This document shows, piece by piece, positions 1 to 5,777 of a DNA stretch of 6,090 bases. Within the stretch, counting starts at the first letter, position 1. Each line of letters begins with the position of its first letter. The stretch comes from a bacterium. GTDB taxonomy: Bacteria > Patescibacteria > Microgenomatia > Levybacterales > GWA1-39-11. A model generated the notes under the pieces. The model worked only from the letters and a program-made list of their open reading frames with translations, was not told the DNA's origin and made no database searches. The position numbers and the translations under genes are program-made. The stretch covers positions 1-6,090 of the forward strand of contig JAKAHW010000061.1 in assembly GCA_021825285.1 (NCBI GenBank), written 5' to 3'.

Positions 1-745
1 CCGTTAGACAATTTGCCATTCCGAGTTCTCTATCATTGTGGAAATGTGCATCCCATTTCAAATCCGGAAATTTGTCCTGAAATTCACCCAATACTGCTCT
101 AAACATGTTTTGGATATCCCTGTACCAACCTATTCCTTGGGTATCGGTCAGACATAATCTGTCAACTCCACAATCTAAAGCCACTCTACATACCTCCATT
201 AATTCTTCTGGGGGAGTCGTTGTTGCTCGTTCTGGAACAAACATAACGGGTAGACCTTGTTTTTTCAACATCTTAATGTTTTTTGCCAAATCCTTTATTT
301 TTTCATCTCTATCCCACCCTTGTACATTTGCCCTAAATCTTGATCCGTCCAAAAATAAGTCACCTTCTAAAGGGTATCCGCCCAGTTTATGAGAAATATC
401 AACTATGGGACGCACGTCTTCTTTAACAGCTCCTCTTGCAGCAACACTTAACGTAAGGGTAGAATCCCAGCTTTTTAAGACTTTAATTAATTCTACGATT
501 TCTGCTGTATGTTCTTCGCCACTCCCTGGAAAACCTATATCAGCATGCTCTATTAGTCCAGATAAATGTGCCAATAATATTTCTTTTTGAACGAGCGTGG
601 GGTGTTGCTTAACCTGAGTTCCCTGTAATCCGTCTCTTAAATCTTCAGATGTAACATGAACTGGAAAACGTCTCTCCCTCACTGAATTGGTTGGGCCTTC
701 ATGTTTTGACCAATCATAAATTCCTGGTGCTTCTACTCTATGCAT
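1..745 (-). CDS. HMGL-like acyltransferase (isopropylmalate/homocitrate synthase type), 3' end cut off by window edge
   Basis: The visible 248 residues read through without a stop from ATG at 745-743 to the window edge. They carry the TIM-barrel motifs of the pyruvate carboxyltransferase (HMGL-like) family: RDGLQ at residues 37-41, GFP at 71-73, PER at 171-173, LTDTQG at 199-204, and the metal-binding HFHND at 234-238. Family members condense acetyl-CoA (or another acyl-CoA) with a 2-oxoacid, or cleave such products. The RDGLQ variant is usual in HMG-CoA lyase, whereas isopropylmalate and homocitrate synthases usually have RDGEQ. The GFP, DT-x-G and HxHND blocks look more synthase-like. The substrate is therefore undecided, and the regulatory C-terminus that would help lies outside the window. 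The start is chosen because a good promoter sits just upstream; an in-frame TAA lies farther up, and the only other candidate, TTG at 787-785, falls inside the -35 box. The gene is divergent from the aconitase-like gene, which supports consecutive steps in one pathway. Confidence 0.85.
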   Translation of the reverse strand, partial: MHRVEAPGIYDWSKHEGPTNSVRERRFPVHVTSEDLRDGLQGTQVKQHPTLVQKEILLAHLSGLIEHADIGFPGSGEEHTAEIVELIKVLKSWDSTLTLSVAARGAVKEDVRPIVDISHKLGGYPLEGDLFLDGSRFRANVQGWDRDEKIKDLAKNIKMLKKQGLPVMFVPERATTTPPEELMEVCRVALDCGVDRLCLTDTQGIGWYRDIQNMFRAVLGEFQDKFPDLKWDAHFHNDRELGMANCLT

Positions 746-758
746 ATCGGTAAATTTT

Positions 759-787
759 ACTATAGGTGAAGCAATTTGTAAAGCCAA
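759..787 (-). promoter_or_regulatory. Promoter of the HMGL-like synthase gene, near-leaderless
   Basis: On the minus strand, TTGGCT (787-782) and TATAGT (764-759) are separated by 17 bases, a good sigma70-type spacing. The start codon begins 13 bases after the -10 box, so the predicted leader is only about 6-7 bases and there is no Shine-Dalgarno site. The box is followed by AAAAT, giving an 11-base stretch also found upstream of the YrdC-like gene. Confidence 0.6.
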
Positions 788-791
788 AAAG

Positions 792-819
792 TTGAAAAAA
801 ATAAATTAGACTATATAAT
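792..819 (+). promoter_or_regulatory. Promoter of the aconitase-like gene, near-leaderless
   Basis: TTGAAA (792-797) and a perfect TATAAT (814-819) are separated by 16 bases. The ATG at 832 lies 12 bases after the -10 box, predicting a leader of about 6 bases. There is no Shine-Dalgarno site in the bases before the start. Only four bases separate this -35 box from the opposing -35 box of the synthase gene, so the two promoters stand back to back. Confidence 0.7.
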
Positions 820-831
820 TACTAAACTGTT

Positions 832-2772
832 ATGAATGCGGAAAGCTTAAGAGAAACACAGCAAAACGGAGAACGCTCTGCCCGTAAAGGGCGTATTCTC
901 TATTTAACAAAAAACCCTGAACTAATTAGGCAACAATTAGAAGGAACTGATCTTGTAGGTATTAATCAAGATGAATTGATGCCTGATATTTCTACAGATG
1001 AGCTGATACCCAATTCTGTTTGTCTACGATTCACAGGAAGCGAAGCTGAATACTTAGGAACTTATGCCCTAACCGGCCTAAGGAGAGGAATTATAAAACC
1101 GGGTGAAATAAAAGCGGGAAATTTTCAAATAATAGTTGCGGGTAGCGCCTTTGCCCAAGGCTCTTCAAGAATTCACGCACCACTAGCTTTAAAAGAGGCC
1201 GGAATTGAAACTGTGGTTGCCGACGCCCAAAGAATATTTCGGGACAATTGTAATAATTTGGGTATGAGGGTTTTTTCCCCAAACGACTATAGAACCCAAT
1301 TATTACTGGATGGAAAGTACGATCCAAATCAAGATGTCTCAGACACAGACACCTCCATCGCCTCACAAATTAGAACATCGGGGGGACTGCTTGGGTATTT
1401 TAAAGCAATTGAAGAAGGAAGATCAAATCCACCCAAAACAGAAACCTCTAAAAGGCCAATGACAATTGCCGAAAAGATTTTTGCTTCAAAAGCTATAAAC
1501 AAGGATGGAGGAATAGGAATCTTGGGAACAAAACCTGGTGAAGAATGCGTTTTAGAGCCTGATGTTTATTATGGCTATGAGCTTCAAACACCGGTAGTCA
1601 GAACTGCTCTTCACCAAGAATTTGGAGATAATATTCCAGTCATAAGACCAGATAAAATAAGTCTTCACAACGACCACACCGCACTTTTAACTACGCCGGA
1701 AGCATTAATTCAAAGAGGAGAACAAACAAATTTTGGGCAAAGTTATGGAATTAAAGTTTATGAGCTTACTCCGGATGGTGCGCCGGCTATTTGCCATATT
1801 CAAATTGTTGAGTCTATTGGTCTCCCTGGACAATTAATTCTTGGAAACGATTCCCACACATCGACAGACGGTGTATTAAATACATTGGCAATTGGAAAAG
1901 GCGCTATAGATCTTGCAGGAGCAATAGCTTATGACAGAATGGTTGCAGTAGTTCCTCAGACAATCAGAATAAACCTAATGGGAAAACTCCCAGAAAATGT
2001 AACAATTAAAGATTTTATGCTTTGGCTTGGTGCTAATTCTGAATTTAGAAATCAACCACCAGGACAAGTCTTGGAGTTTGGAGGGAAAATCTTAGATGAA
2101 ATACCACTTGATGAACAAATACCCTTAACTAATATGGCTGTAGAGCTACTTGGTTTTACGGGAATAACAGAACCAAATAAACAAATCGTTAAATATTTAA
2201 AGGAAAAGCGTGGACTTAGTGAAGCGGAAATTAGACAAATGATGATAAGCCCGGATCCAGATGCCGAGTATTCAAATGTCTTAAATATCGATCTTTCAAC
2301 CGTTGAACAAATGGTTGCGACCCCCGGAAATCCAAAAAACGGGATCCCACTATCTGAAATCGTAAAACAACGCATAAAAATCCAAAAAGCATACGCTGGA
2401 TCCTGCACTAACGGAAGTATTGGCGATCTAGAACAAATAGCATTTATTTTGAATGGAAGAAAAGTAAGTGAAGGAGTGCAATTTTACATCTCCCCAAATT
2501 CTATTTCGGTACTAAAAGAGGCAAAAGAAAGAGGGCTTCTTGAGACTTTCAAGAATGCTGGAGCCATAGTCTTACCGGTTGGTTGTGGAGCTTGTATGGA
2601 TGCCGGACCGGGCTCTACAGAAGAGAATGAAACGGCAATTTTTGCAACCAATAGAAATTTTCCGCGAAGAACAGGAAAAGGAGACACATATCTCGCAAGC
2701 CCACAAGTTATTGCGGCAAGTGCTATTACAGGATTTATTTGTGGACCGAAAAGCTTAGATAAATTATCGTAA
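832..2772 (+). CDS. Single-chain aconitase / 3-isopropylmalate dehydratase family hydro-lyase with N-terminal swivel domain
   Basis: The 646-residue product joins both parts of a LeuC/LeuD-type dehydratase in reversed order. After about 50 poorly recognised residues comes the small-subunit (swivel) domain: STDELIP at 54-60, AQGSSRIHAPLALK at 108-121 and RIFRDNCNNLG at 134-144. A linker (about 165-205) leads to the catalytic large-subunit part, with DHT at 281-283, NDSHT at 339-343, AGSCTNGS at 522-529, GCGAC at 584-588, TNRNFPRR at 606-613 and LASP at 621-624. Cys525, Cys585 and Cys588 are the expected ligands of the [4Fe-4S] cluster that isomerises a hydroxy di- or tricarboxylic acid by dehydration and rehydration. 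LeuC/LeuD are usually separate or fused large-then-small; swivel-before-catalytic resembles AcnB, but the AcnB HEAT-like N-terminal domain is missing. The usual Glu in GSSREHA is Ile here. Substrate (citrate, homocitrate, isopropylmalate or another) is undecided. The divergent HMGL-like gene would supply the preceding step. The stop overlaps the end of the convergent YrdC-like gene. Confidence 0.92.
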   Translation: MNAESLRETQQNGERSARKGRILYLTKNPELIRQQLEGTDLVGINQDELMPDISTDELIPNSVCLRFTGSEAEYLGTYALTGLRRGIIKPGEIKAGNFQIIVAGSAFAQGSSRIHAPLALKEAGIETVVADAQRIFRDNCNNLGMRVFSPNDYRTQLLLDGKYDPNQDVSDTDTSIASQIRTSGGLLGYFKAIEEGRSNPPKTETSKRPMTIAEKIFASKAINKDGGIGILGTKPGEECVLEPDVYYGYELQTPVVRTALHQEFGDNIPVIRPDKISLHNDHTALLTTPEALIQRGEQTNFGQSYGIKVYELTPDGAPAICHIQIVESIGLPGQLILGNDSHTSTDGVLNTLAIGKGAIDLAGAIAYDRMVAVVPQTIRINLMGKLPENVTIKDFMLWLGANSEFRNQPPGQVLEFGGKILDEIPLDEQIPLTNMAVELLGFTGITEPNKQIVKYLKEKRGLSEAEIRQMMISPDPDAEYSNVLNIDLSTVEQMVATPGNPKNGIPLSEIVKQRIKIQKAYAGSCTNGSIGDLEQIAFILNGRKVSEGVQFYISPNSISVLKEAKERGLLETFKNAGAIVLPVGCGACMDAGPGSTEENETAIFATNRNFPRRTGKGDTYLASPQVIAASAITGFICGPKSLDKLS

Positions 2773-3840
2773 AACAGGCCTCATGTTTGGTCTTTGGGGA
2801 AATGAAGGTGTTTTTTCATGTCTACGTTCAAAATTTGCCCGATACCACTCTTTATATCTTTTAATTTTTGCCATTATTCCTTCTACCCTACCATCTGAAA
2901 CTGCGTTATTTCTCATATTGTATTTTGTAAGGCTTGACGCTTCTTTTACTTCTCCATTCTCAACAATTCCTGCTCCGGTTTTCTCGTTTATTTTGTCTAC
3001 AGAAAGTGAGCCAATTCTTACAGCTTCCGGCGGGAAAGTTGCAAAACTAACCATTGTCTGTGATCTACCTACACGATAAGATTCTGCGAGCTCATCAAGA
3101 ATAATAAAATCGATATTTTCCTGCCAATCCGGTTGAGCTGATAACTCATGATACAATTCACGTGTTGTGTAACAAGGTGCCTCTCCATGAATATTTAACG
3201 ATCCTCCTCCGAAAATTCCGTGTTTTGTGAGCTTTCTTAATTTATCTCCAATTTCTTCATATCCCCAATGACCAGGAATCCAAAAAACAGCCATAGTCTT
3301 ATCACCCTCTCTTACTAAGTCTTTATCTACGGTTCCATTATCAACAACTGGAATAATATTGTGTTGTGGACCTGCGTAAATACCATATCTTTGTTTTGCC
3401 CATCTCAACCCTTTTAGTTCTTGAGGTAATCTTGTTTTGTCAATAAAAGGATAAACGTCATCTGGGTCTACAAAAGCTACTAAATTATTAACCCTTGCTC
3501 TCTTTTTTATTTCATCTAATATCACGTTTTTATTCCCTCCGCCTTGATTCCATTCAGGCGACACTCTCACTTGACCCACACCGTAATTTCCCATGATGTA
3601 CATCGCGCAAACTTGTCCCCTAAAAAGCCTTTCTGCAATTTCTTGCCTGTGATGAGGATTCCAAATTGAATACGTATCAATTGTGACTGGACCTTTATCC
3701 GGGTGCGTAAAACTCCAGCCACCTTTATCCATTTGGATTTTTACTCCTTCAAATTCCAATACACTTCCTTTATATTCCGGAAGCCTTAATAGATCAGGTT
3801 TTACATTTCTTCCTAAATCACGCTCTGTGGGTAATACCAT
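2764..3840 (-). CDS. Divergent YrdC/Sua5-like domain protein, function unknown
   Basis: The 358-residue product matches the YrdC/Sua5 fold only by scattered motifs. In order they are: RQEIAERLFRGQVCAMYIMGNYGVGQ (65-90), where Sua5/YrdC have the G-x-V-x-x-P-T-x-T-x-YGLG block; IKKRARVNNLVAFVD (111-125), like the KxRP...P block; YGIYAGPQHNIIPV (152-165), like WPGPLT; and GGGSLNIHGEAP (211-222), which matches TSANxSGxP. Near 262-279 comes a TMVSF...AVRIGSL segment like STVVD...ILRPG. YrdC/Sua5 proteins make threonylcarbamoyl-AMP for tRNA t6A, and related domains occur in carbamoyl-transfer enzymes. Here the first block lacks the usual T-x-T, and there are about 65 extra N-terminal and 80 extra C-terminal residues (the latter basic and Arg-rich). 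A true Sua5 role is therefore doubtful and another nucleotide- or carbamoyl-dependent reaction is possible. No signal peptide is seen, so it is likely cytosolic. The ATG start is supported by a -10 box 11 bases upstream. The TAA stop lies inside the end of the aconitase-like gene. Confidence 0.6.
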   Translation of the reverse strand: MVLPTERDLGRNVKPDLLRLPEYKGSVLEFEGVKIQMDKGGWSFTHPDKGPVTIDTYSIWNPHHRQEIAERLFRGQVCAMYIMGNYGVGQVRVSPEWNQGGGNKNVILDEIKKRARVNNLVAFVDPDDVYPFIDKTRLPQELKGLRWAKQRYGIYAGPQHNIIPVVDNGTVDKDLVREGDKTMAVFWIPGHWGYEEIGDKLRKLTKHGIFGGGSLNIHGEAPCYTTRELYHELSAQPDWQENIDFIILDELAESYRVGRSQTMVSFATFPPEAVRIGSLSVDKINEKTGAGIVENGEVKEASSLTKYNMRNNAVSDGRVEGIMAKIKRYKEWYRANFERRHEKTPSFPQRPNMRPVLR

Positions 3841-3848
3841 TCCTGTAT

Positions 3849-3877
3849 TTTACTATAAACCTATAATTTTGTATAAT
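3849..3877 (+). promoter_or_regulatory. Promoter of the 189-aa membrane protein gene, probably leaderless
   Basis: TTTACT (3849-3854) and a perfect TATAAT (3872-3877) are 17 bases apart. The ATG at 3886 is only 8 bases past the -10 box, so the transcript would begin at or within a base or two of the start codon. A second TATAAT (3862-3867) could give a leader of about 12 bases. The site overlaps the opposing -10 box of the YrdC-like gene, so the two promoters may compete. Confidence 0.5.
3852..3857 (-). promoter_or_regulatory. -10 box of the YrdC-like gene
   Basis: TATAGT on the minus strand lies 11 bases before the ATG at 3840, predicting a leader of about 5 bases. No convincing -35 box is seen at 16-18 bases. 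An AGGA directly abutting the ATG is too close to act as a ribosome binding site. The box plus the following AAAAT is identical over 11 bases to that of the synthase gene. Confidence 0.45.
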
Positions 3878-3885
3878 GCTTTGTT

Positions 3886-4455
3886 ATGTCTAAGGAAACA
3901 TTATCAAATTTTGGTAGGAAAGGGCTACTGGCAGGAGTAATGCTTGCAACATCCGTGTTGCCAGAAACACACCAAGTTCAAACACAAACAGAAAATACTC
4001 CTCCGCCACACCATTATTTTCTTTCCGAGGGAAAGCAGGAGCAAATAAACCCTTCAAGGAATACAAAGCTACACGATTTACTTGACGATAATAGGTCGCG
4101 GATGGTATTGGGCGCAGGGATTATTTTAACCGCTTCGCTAACAGCTCAGGCTTACTTATTGTCTAAAAGACTTGATGAAGAAAAATGGAGAAAAGCACTT
4201 AGAATATCCGGGCCATTGGCTGCGACTGCAGCAACGGTTTCTTTAATGGGTGACTCTTTTCAAGAAATAAACGCCTACGCTCCTACAGGCTTACTATTAA
4301 CATCAACGATTGGTATTGGAACCAATAATATCCTATCAACGCTTGAAAACTTTCGCGATAAAAAATTAGTTGCATCAGGAATTGCTGCGGGTAGCACCAT
4401 GATTGGAACAGGCATCACAATTTTCCTCGCCGCAAACGACAAACTTCCTTTTTAA
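3886..4455 (+). CDS. Membrane protein of unknown function (189 aa)
   Basis: I do not recognise this family. The N-terminus has a short basic stretch followed by a hydrophobic run (about 12-26), which could be a signal peptide or anchor. A polar, Pro/Gln/Thr-rich and probably non-cytoplasmic or disordered stretch follows (27-70). Hydrophobic segments suitable for membrane helices lie at about 72-93, 105-122, 133-149 and 161-182, rich in Gly, Ala and Thr; the two middle ones are less certain. Short charged loops (94-104, 153-160) separate some of them. No catalytic motif or cysteine is visible. The start is supported by the -10 box just upstream; no Shine-Dalgarno site is present. The gene is divergent from the YrdC-like gene and followed after 58 bases by the 104-aa membrane protein gene, which has its own promoter. 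It is probably real given its promoter, length and coherent membrane pattern. Confidence 0.7.
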   Translation: MSKETLSNFGRKGLLAGVMLATSVLPETHQVQTQTENTPPPHHYFLSEGKQEQINPSRNTKLHDLLDDNRSRMVLGAGIILTASLTAQAYLLSKRLDEEKWRKALRISGPLAATAATVSLMGDSFQEINAYAPTGLLLTSTIGIGTNNILSTLENFRDKKLVASGIAAGSTMIGTGITIFLAANDKLPF

Positions 4456-4460
4456 TTCCC

Positions 4461-4490
4461 TTGACAAACATGAAGTAATTCACCTATTCT
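4461..4490 (+). promoter_or_regulatory. Promoter of the 104-aa membrane protein gene
   Basis: A perfect TTGACA (4461-4466) is followed after 18 bases by TATTCT (4485-4490). Transcription would start near 4497, leaving a leader of about 17 bases that just contains the ribosome binding site. This is the strongest -35 box in the window. Confidence 0.65.
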
Positions 4491-4497
4491 TAATAAG

Positions 4498-4508
4498 AAA
4501 GGAGGTGA
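4498..4508 (+). promoter_or_regulatory. Strong Shine-Dalgarno site of the 104-aa gene
   Basis: AAAGGAGGTGA is fully complementary to the anti-Shine-Dalgarno end of bacterial 16S rRNA. GGAGGT (4501-4506) lies 7 bases before the ATG at 4514, which fixes the start. No other gene start in the window has such a site, so this gene may be translated at a higher level or under different control. Confidence 0.85.
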
Positions 4509-4513
4509 AATAA

Positions 4514-4828
4514 ATGAATTTACTATTAGGATTTCTTTCAGGAATGTTTTTAGCAAATAGTCTTCCACATTTAATAAATGGTGTAAGGGGCAAAAAACAC
4601 ATGACACCACTCGCAAAAGACTCAAGTGCATTAGTAAATGTGGTATGGGCTTTTGTGAATATTATCTTTGGCGTTTGGCTTTTACAAGCATCTGGAGCAA
4701 CAATTAATGACGTGTTATCATTGAGTAGTTATTCTTGGAGCTTCATGATTGGAGCTTTATTTATGGCTCTTTCTGATGCTTGGCTTTTTGGCAATCCGAA
4801 TGCACGATTCCCTTGGTTTAAAAAATAA
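4514..4828 (+). CDS. Small three-helix membrane protein, conserved family of unknown function
   Basis: The 104-residue product has three hydrophobic segments: about 2-20, 40-58 and 73-92. The sequence ANSLPHLINGVRGKKHMTP (14-32), followed by SSALVNVVWAFVNIIFGVWLL (37-57), recalls a widespread small membrane-protein family whose members carry an A-N-x-x-PH-x-x-x-G-x-x-G-x-x-x-x-TP motif between the first two helices and a N-x-x-W-x-x-x-N motif in the second. I recall no experimentally assigned role. The conserved PH...G...TP loop would lie at one membrane face. The start is set by the perfect Shine-Dalgarno site. The gene converges on the J-domain gene with a 22-base gap. An inverted repeat covers its stop codon. 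Confidence 0.8.
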   Translation: MNLLLGFLSGMFLANSLPHLINGVRGKKHMTPLAKDSSALVNVVWAFVNIIFGVWLLQASGATINDVLSLSSYSWSFMIGALFMALSDAWLFGNPNARFPWFKK

Positions 4829-4840
4829 TAAATAAACCAA
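4813..4840. repeat. 8-bp inverted repeat over the 104-aa stop codon
   Basis: TTGGTTTA (4813-4820) and TAAACCAA (4833-4840) are perfect inverted copies around a 12-base A-rich loop that includes the stop codon. It lies where two convergent genes meet, so a role in ending transcription or protecting the mRNA 3' end is possible. The stem is AT-rich and no T run follows on either strand, so it is not a standard intrinsic terminator. Confidence 0.35.
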
Positions 4841-4850
4841 ACACTGATAG

Positions 4851-5705
4851 CTAAAACCAGCCGGATTTTTTACCTTCTTTTTCAAACTCTTCGATGAGTT
4901 GTTTTTGTTGTCCTTTGAGTTTCTTAGGAATAGTAATTTTGACCCTAACATAGTGGTCCCCTTTGCTTTTTCCTCCTATATGGACTACTCCTTTTCCTTT
5001 AATTCTTATAACTGCTCCCGGCTGTGTACCTTCTGGGATTTTGAGCCTCACCTGACCTTCCACTGTATCAACGGGCGCAATTCCACCAATTATTGCTTGA
5101 GTAAAAGGAACTTCTAACTCTGATATTACGTCTGCTCCCTCACGCCTAAATTTAGGATGAGGAGAAACATTTACAACTAAATCAAAATCGTCAAACCTTA
5201 TTCTTGACCCATTGTCTACTCCTGCTGGAATTTTTATGTCACGATTTTTCCCATTTAAACCAACTCTTTTAGTTGTTCCTTTCACCGCTTCCATAAAATC
5301 GATATTTATTGAATAAGCCGGTTTTCTTTTTCCAAAAGGGGAACCTCCGCCAAAAAACTGCTCAAAAATATCAAATGGGTCTGAAAATCCGCCAAAATCA
5401 AACCCATCTCCGTTTGAAGTATACGAATAGGTAAATGGACCTTGCCCTCCTTGAGCGCCTCCAAATCCTCCTCCAAACGGACCCTGCCCATTCCCGGCGT
5501 GCCCAAACTGGTCATATGATTGTTTTTTCTTGGGGTCAGATAAAATCTCGTAAGCTTGATTTATTTCTTTAAATTTTTCTTCAGCTTCCTTAGATTTATT
5601 TTTGTCAGGGTGAAATTCCAAAGCCAACTTTCTATAAGCTTTTTTTATTTCACTCGCATCCGCTGTTTTTTTTACCCCAAGAATTTGATATGGATCTTTT
5701 TGCAT
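4851..5705 (-). CDS. Class B J-domain co-chaperone (DnaJ/CbpA type, no zinc finger)
   Basis: The 284-residue product starts with a complete J domain (about 4-68): [24 protein letters not shown] with the HPD triad at 32-34, and [25 protein letters not shown] Gly/Phe-rich stretch follows (about 69-125). Two C-terminal substrate-binding domains come next: the first around 130-185 (IPAGVDNG at 159-166) and the second around 190-262 ([10 protein letters not shown] at 199-208, IPEGTQPG at 223-230, GKGVVHIGG at 237-245). There are no cysteines, so the DnaJ zinc finger is absent, as in CbpA and DnaJB-type proteins. Such proteins stimulate the Hsp70 (DnaK) ATPase and deliver unfolded clients in the cytosol. 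In the first C-terminal domain, the loop between SRIRF and DLVVNV is about a dozen residues shorter than in typical CbpA. No dnaK or grpE is in the window. The ATG is supported by an extended -10 box 11 bases upstream. Confidence 0.93.
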   Translation of the reverse strand: MQKDPYQILGVKKTADASEIKKAYRKLALEFHPDKNKSKEAEEKFKEINQAYEILSDPKKKQSYDQFGHAGNGQGPFGGGFGGAQGGQGPFTYSYTSNGDGFDFGGFSDPFDIFEQFFGGGSPFGKRKPAYSINIDFMEAVKGTTKRVGLNGKNRDIKIPAGVDNGSRIRFDDFDLVVNVSPHPKFRREGADVISELEVPFTQAIIGGIAPVDTVEGQVRLKIPEGTQPGAVIRIKGKGVVHIGGKSKGDHYVRVKITIPKKLKGQQKQLIEEFEKEGKKSGWF

Positions 5706-5716
5706 ATTTATTTGAA

Positions 5717-5725
5717 ACTATAACA
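5717..5725 (-). promoter_or_regulatory. Extended -10 promoter of the J-domain gene
   Basis: On the minus strand, TGTTATAGT combines an extended TG element with TATAGT. It ends 11 bases before the ATG at 5705, predicting a leader of about 5 bases with no Shine-Dalgarno site. No clear -35 box is seen, which fits the extended -10 type. No heat-shock CIRCE-like inverted repeat is visible in the 72-base gap. Confidence 0.5.
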
Positions 5726-5777
5726 ACAAACCTCTAGGCTTATATTTTAGCAAAAATGGGGCTCGTTTGCCAAGAAA

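Noticed and set aside
105..590. Two plus-strand open frames (105-392 and 405-590)
   Set aside because: They lie antisense to the HMGL-like gene, whose minus-strand frame shows conserved catalytic motifs across the same bases. Their translations show no recognisable domain.
1091..2687. Minus-strand open frames inside the aconitase-like gene
   Set aside because: They oppose a well-supported 646-residue enzyme with conserved motifs throughout, and have no promoter or recognisable product.
2772..2788. Possible terminator hairpin AAACA...TGTTT after the dehydratase gene
   Set aside because: The stem is only five AT-rich pairs, with no T run after it on either strand.
2783..3079. Plus-strand open frame opposite the YrdC-like gene
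   Set aside because: It is antisense to the YrdC-like gene, with no promoter or Shine-Dalgarno site and no recognisable product; the minus-strand frame carries the family motifs.
3683..3940. Plus-strand open frame across the YrdC-like start and the divergent promoters
   Set aside because: It spans a promoter region and overlaps two better-supported genes in other frames.
4851..5705. Full DnaJ with zinc finger
   Set aside because: The translated protein contains no cysteine and no CxxCxGxG repeats, so it is class B and the symbol dnaJ is not given.
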